64,000 nt of DNA from DATBVX01 sp963705495 (GTDB lineage Bacteria > Pseudomonadota > Gammaproteobacteria > Steroidobacterales > Steroidobacteraceae), in contig CAVPJQ010000019.1 in the NCBI GenBank assembly GCA_963705495.1, positions 27,351 to 91,350 on the forward strand, read 5' to 3'. The notes under the pieces were generated by a model, which saw only the letters and a list, made by a program, of their open reading frames with translations, searched no databases and was not told where the DNA came from. Below, in pieces: positions 63,964 to 64,000 of the stretch. The translations under genes and the position numbers were made by a program. Every line of letters starts with the position of its first letter. The stretch's first letter is position 1.

Positions 63964-64000
63964 TTATTGCGCTTGGTACCTATTGCGCTCCCGGCCGCGC

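Overview
This window is high-GC DNA from a Gram-negative bacterium. It carries a TonB-dependent receptor, two RND efflux pumps, outer-membrane beta-barrels, lipoproteins, Tat substrates, an imuA-imuB-dnaE2 mutagenesis cassette with an Escherichia-type LexA box, and a ppc gene. The gene content suggests a gammaproteobacterium of the Steroidobacteraceae/Xanthomonadales type. That placement is inference, not proven by any marker gene here. No rRNA, tRNA, CRISPR array or insertion sequence was recognised.

Layout. 0-8.3 kb: tail of an unknown gene, a 3' remnant of mmsA, a secreted CAP protein, a DUF2891 protein, an RND pump (adaptor plus permease) and a Tat-exported Gfo/Idh/MocA oxidoreductase. 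8.3-17 kb: a large TonB-dependent receptor, an M49 (DPP III-like) metallopeptidase, a NarL-type two-component pair and an orphan histidine kinase. 17-26 kb: a metabolic and regulatory mix (M20 hydrolase, zinc alcohol dehydrogenase, DUF4166, a GbsR/MarR regulator with an operator over its start codon, S-formylglutathione hydrolase, EamA transporter, SRAP/YedK protein, SDR). 26-31.4 kb: SOS mutagenesis operon. 31.5-41.1 kb: SRPBCC-SnoaL fusion, second RND pump, ppc, an inverted-repeat-rich intergenic region and a ribbon-helix-helix-like protein.

41.2-51.2 kb: an 11-gene minus-strand operon encoding a TolQ/ExbB channel, two ExbD/TolR proteins, an AgmX/PglI-type TonB-like protein, a PilP/GspC-like periplasmic protein, three TPR proteins and three conserved proteins of unknown role. 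This resembles the core of the myxobacterial Agl-Glt machinery and probably forms a proton-motive-force-driven trans-envelope complex. 51.3-63.9 kb: an extracytoplasmic redox and surface locus. It has two TlpA-type thioredoxins, a Tat-exported DUF1501-like protein, a LamG/cytochrome c lipoprotein, a DUF1592/1588-like cytochrome protein and, divergently, a PD40/beta-propeller diheme lipoprotein, an SH3-beta-barrel protein, a second beta-barrel lipoprotein, DUF4266 and DUF3570. These two adjacent blocks are the best candidate for an undescribed system.

Data quality. Ten places were found where a gene is intact except for exactly one extra base (near 18960, 25034, 48537, 53157, 53823, 56409, 57340, 58840, 58947 and 62588). 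Removing one base in each gives full-length family members. The uniform +1 direction points to consensus errors rather than gene decay, so the affected genes are listed as single frameshifted CDS.
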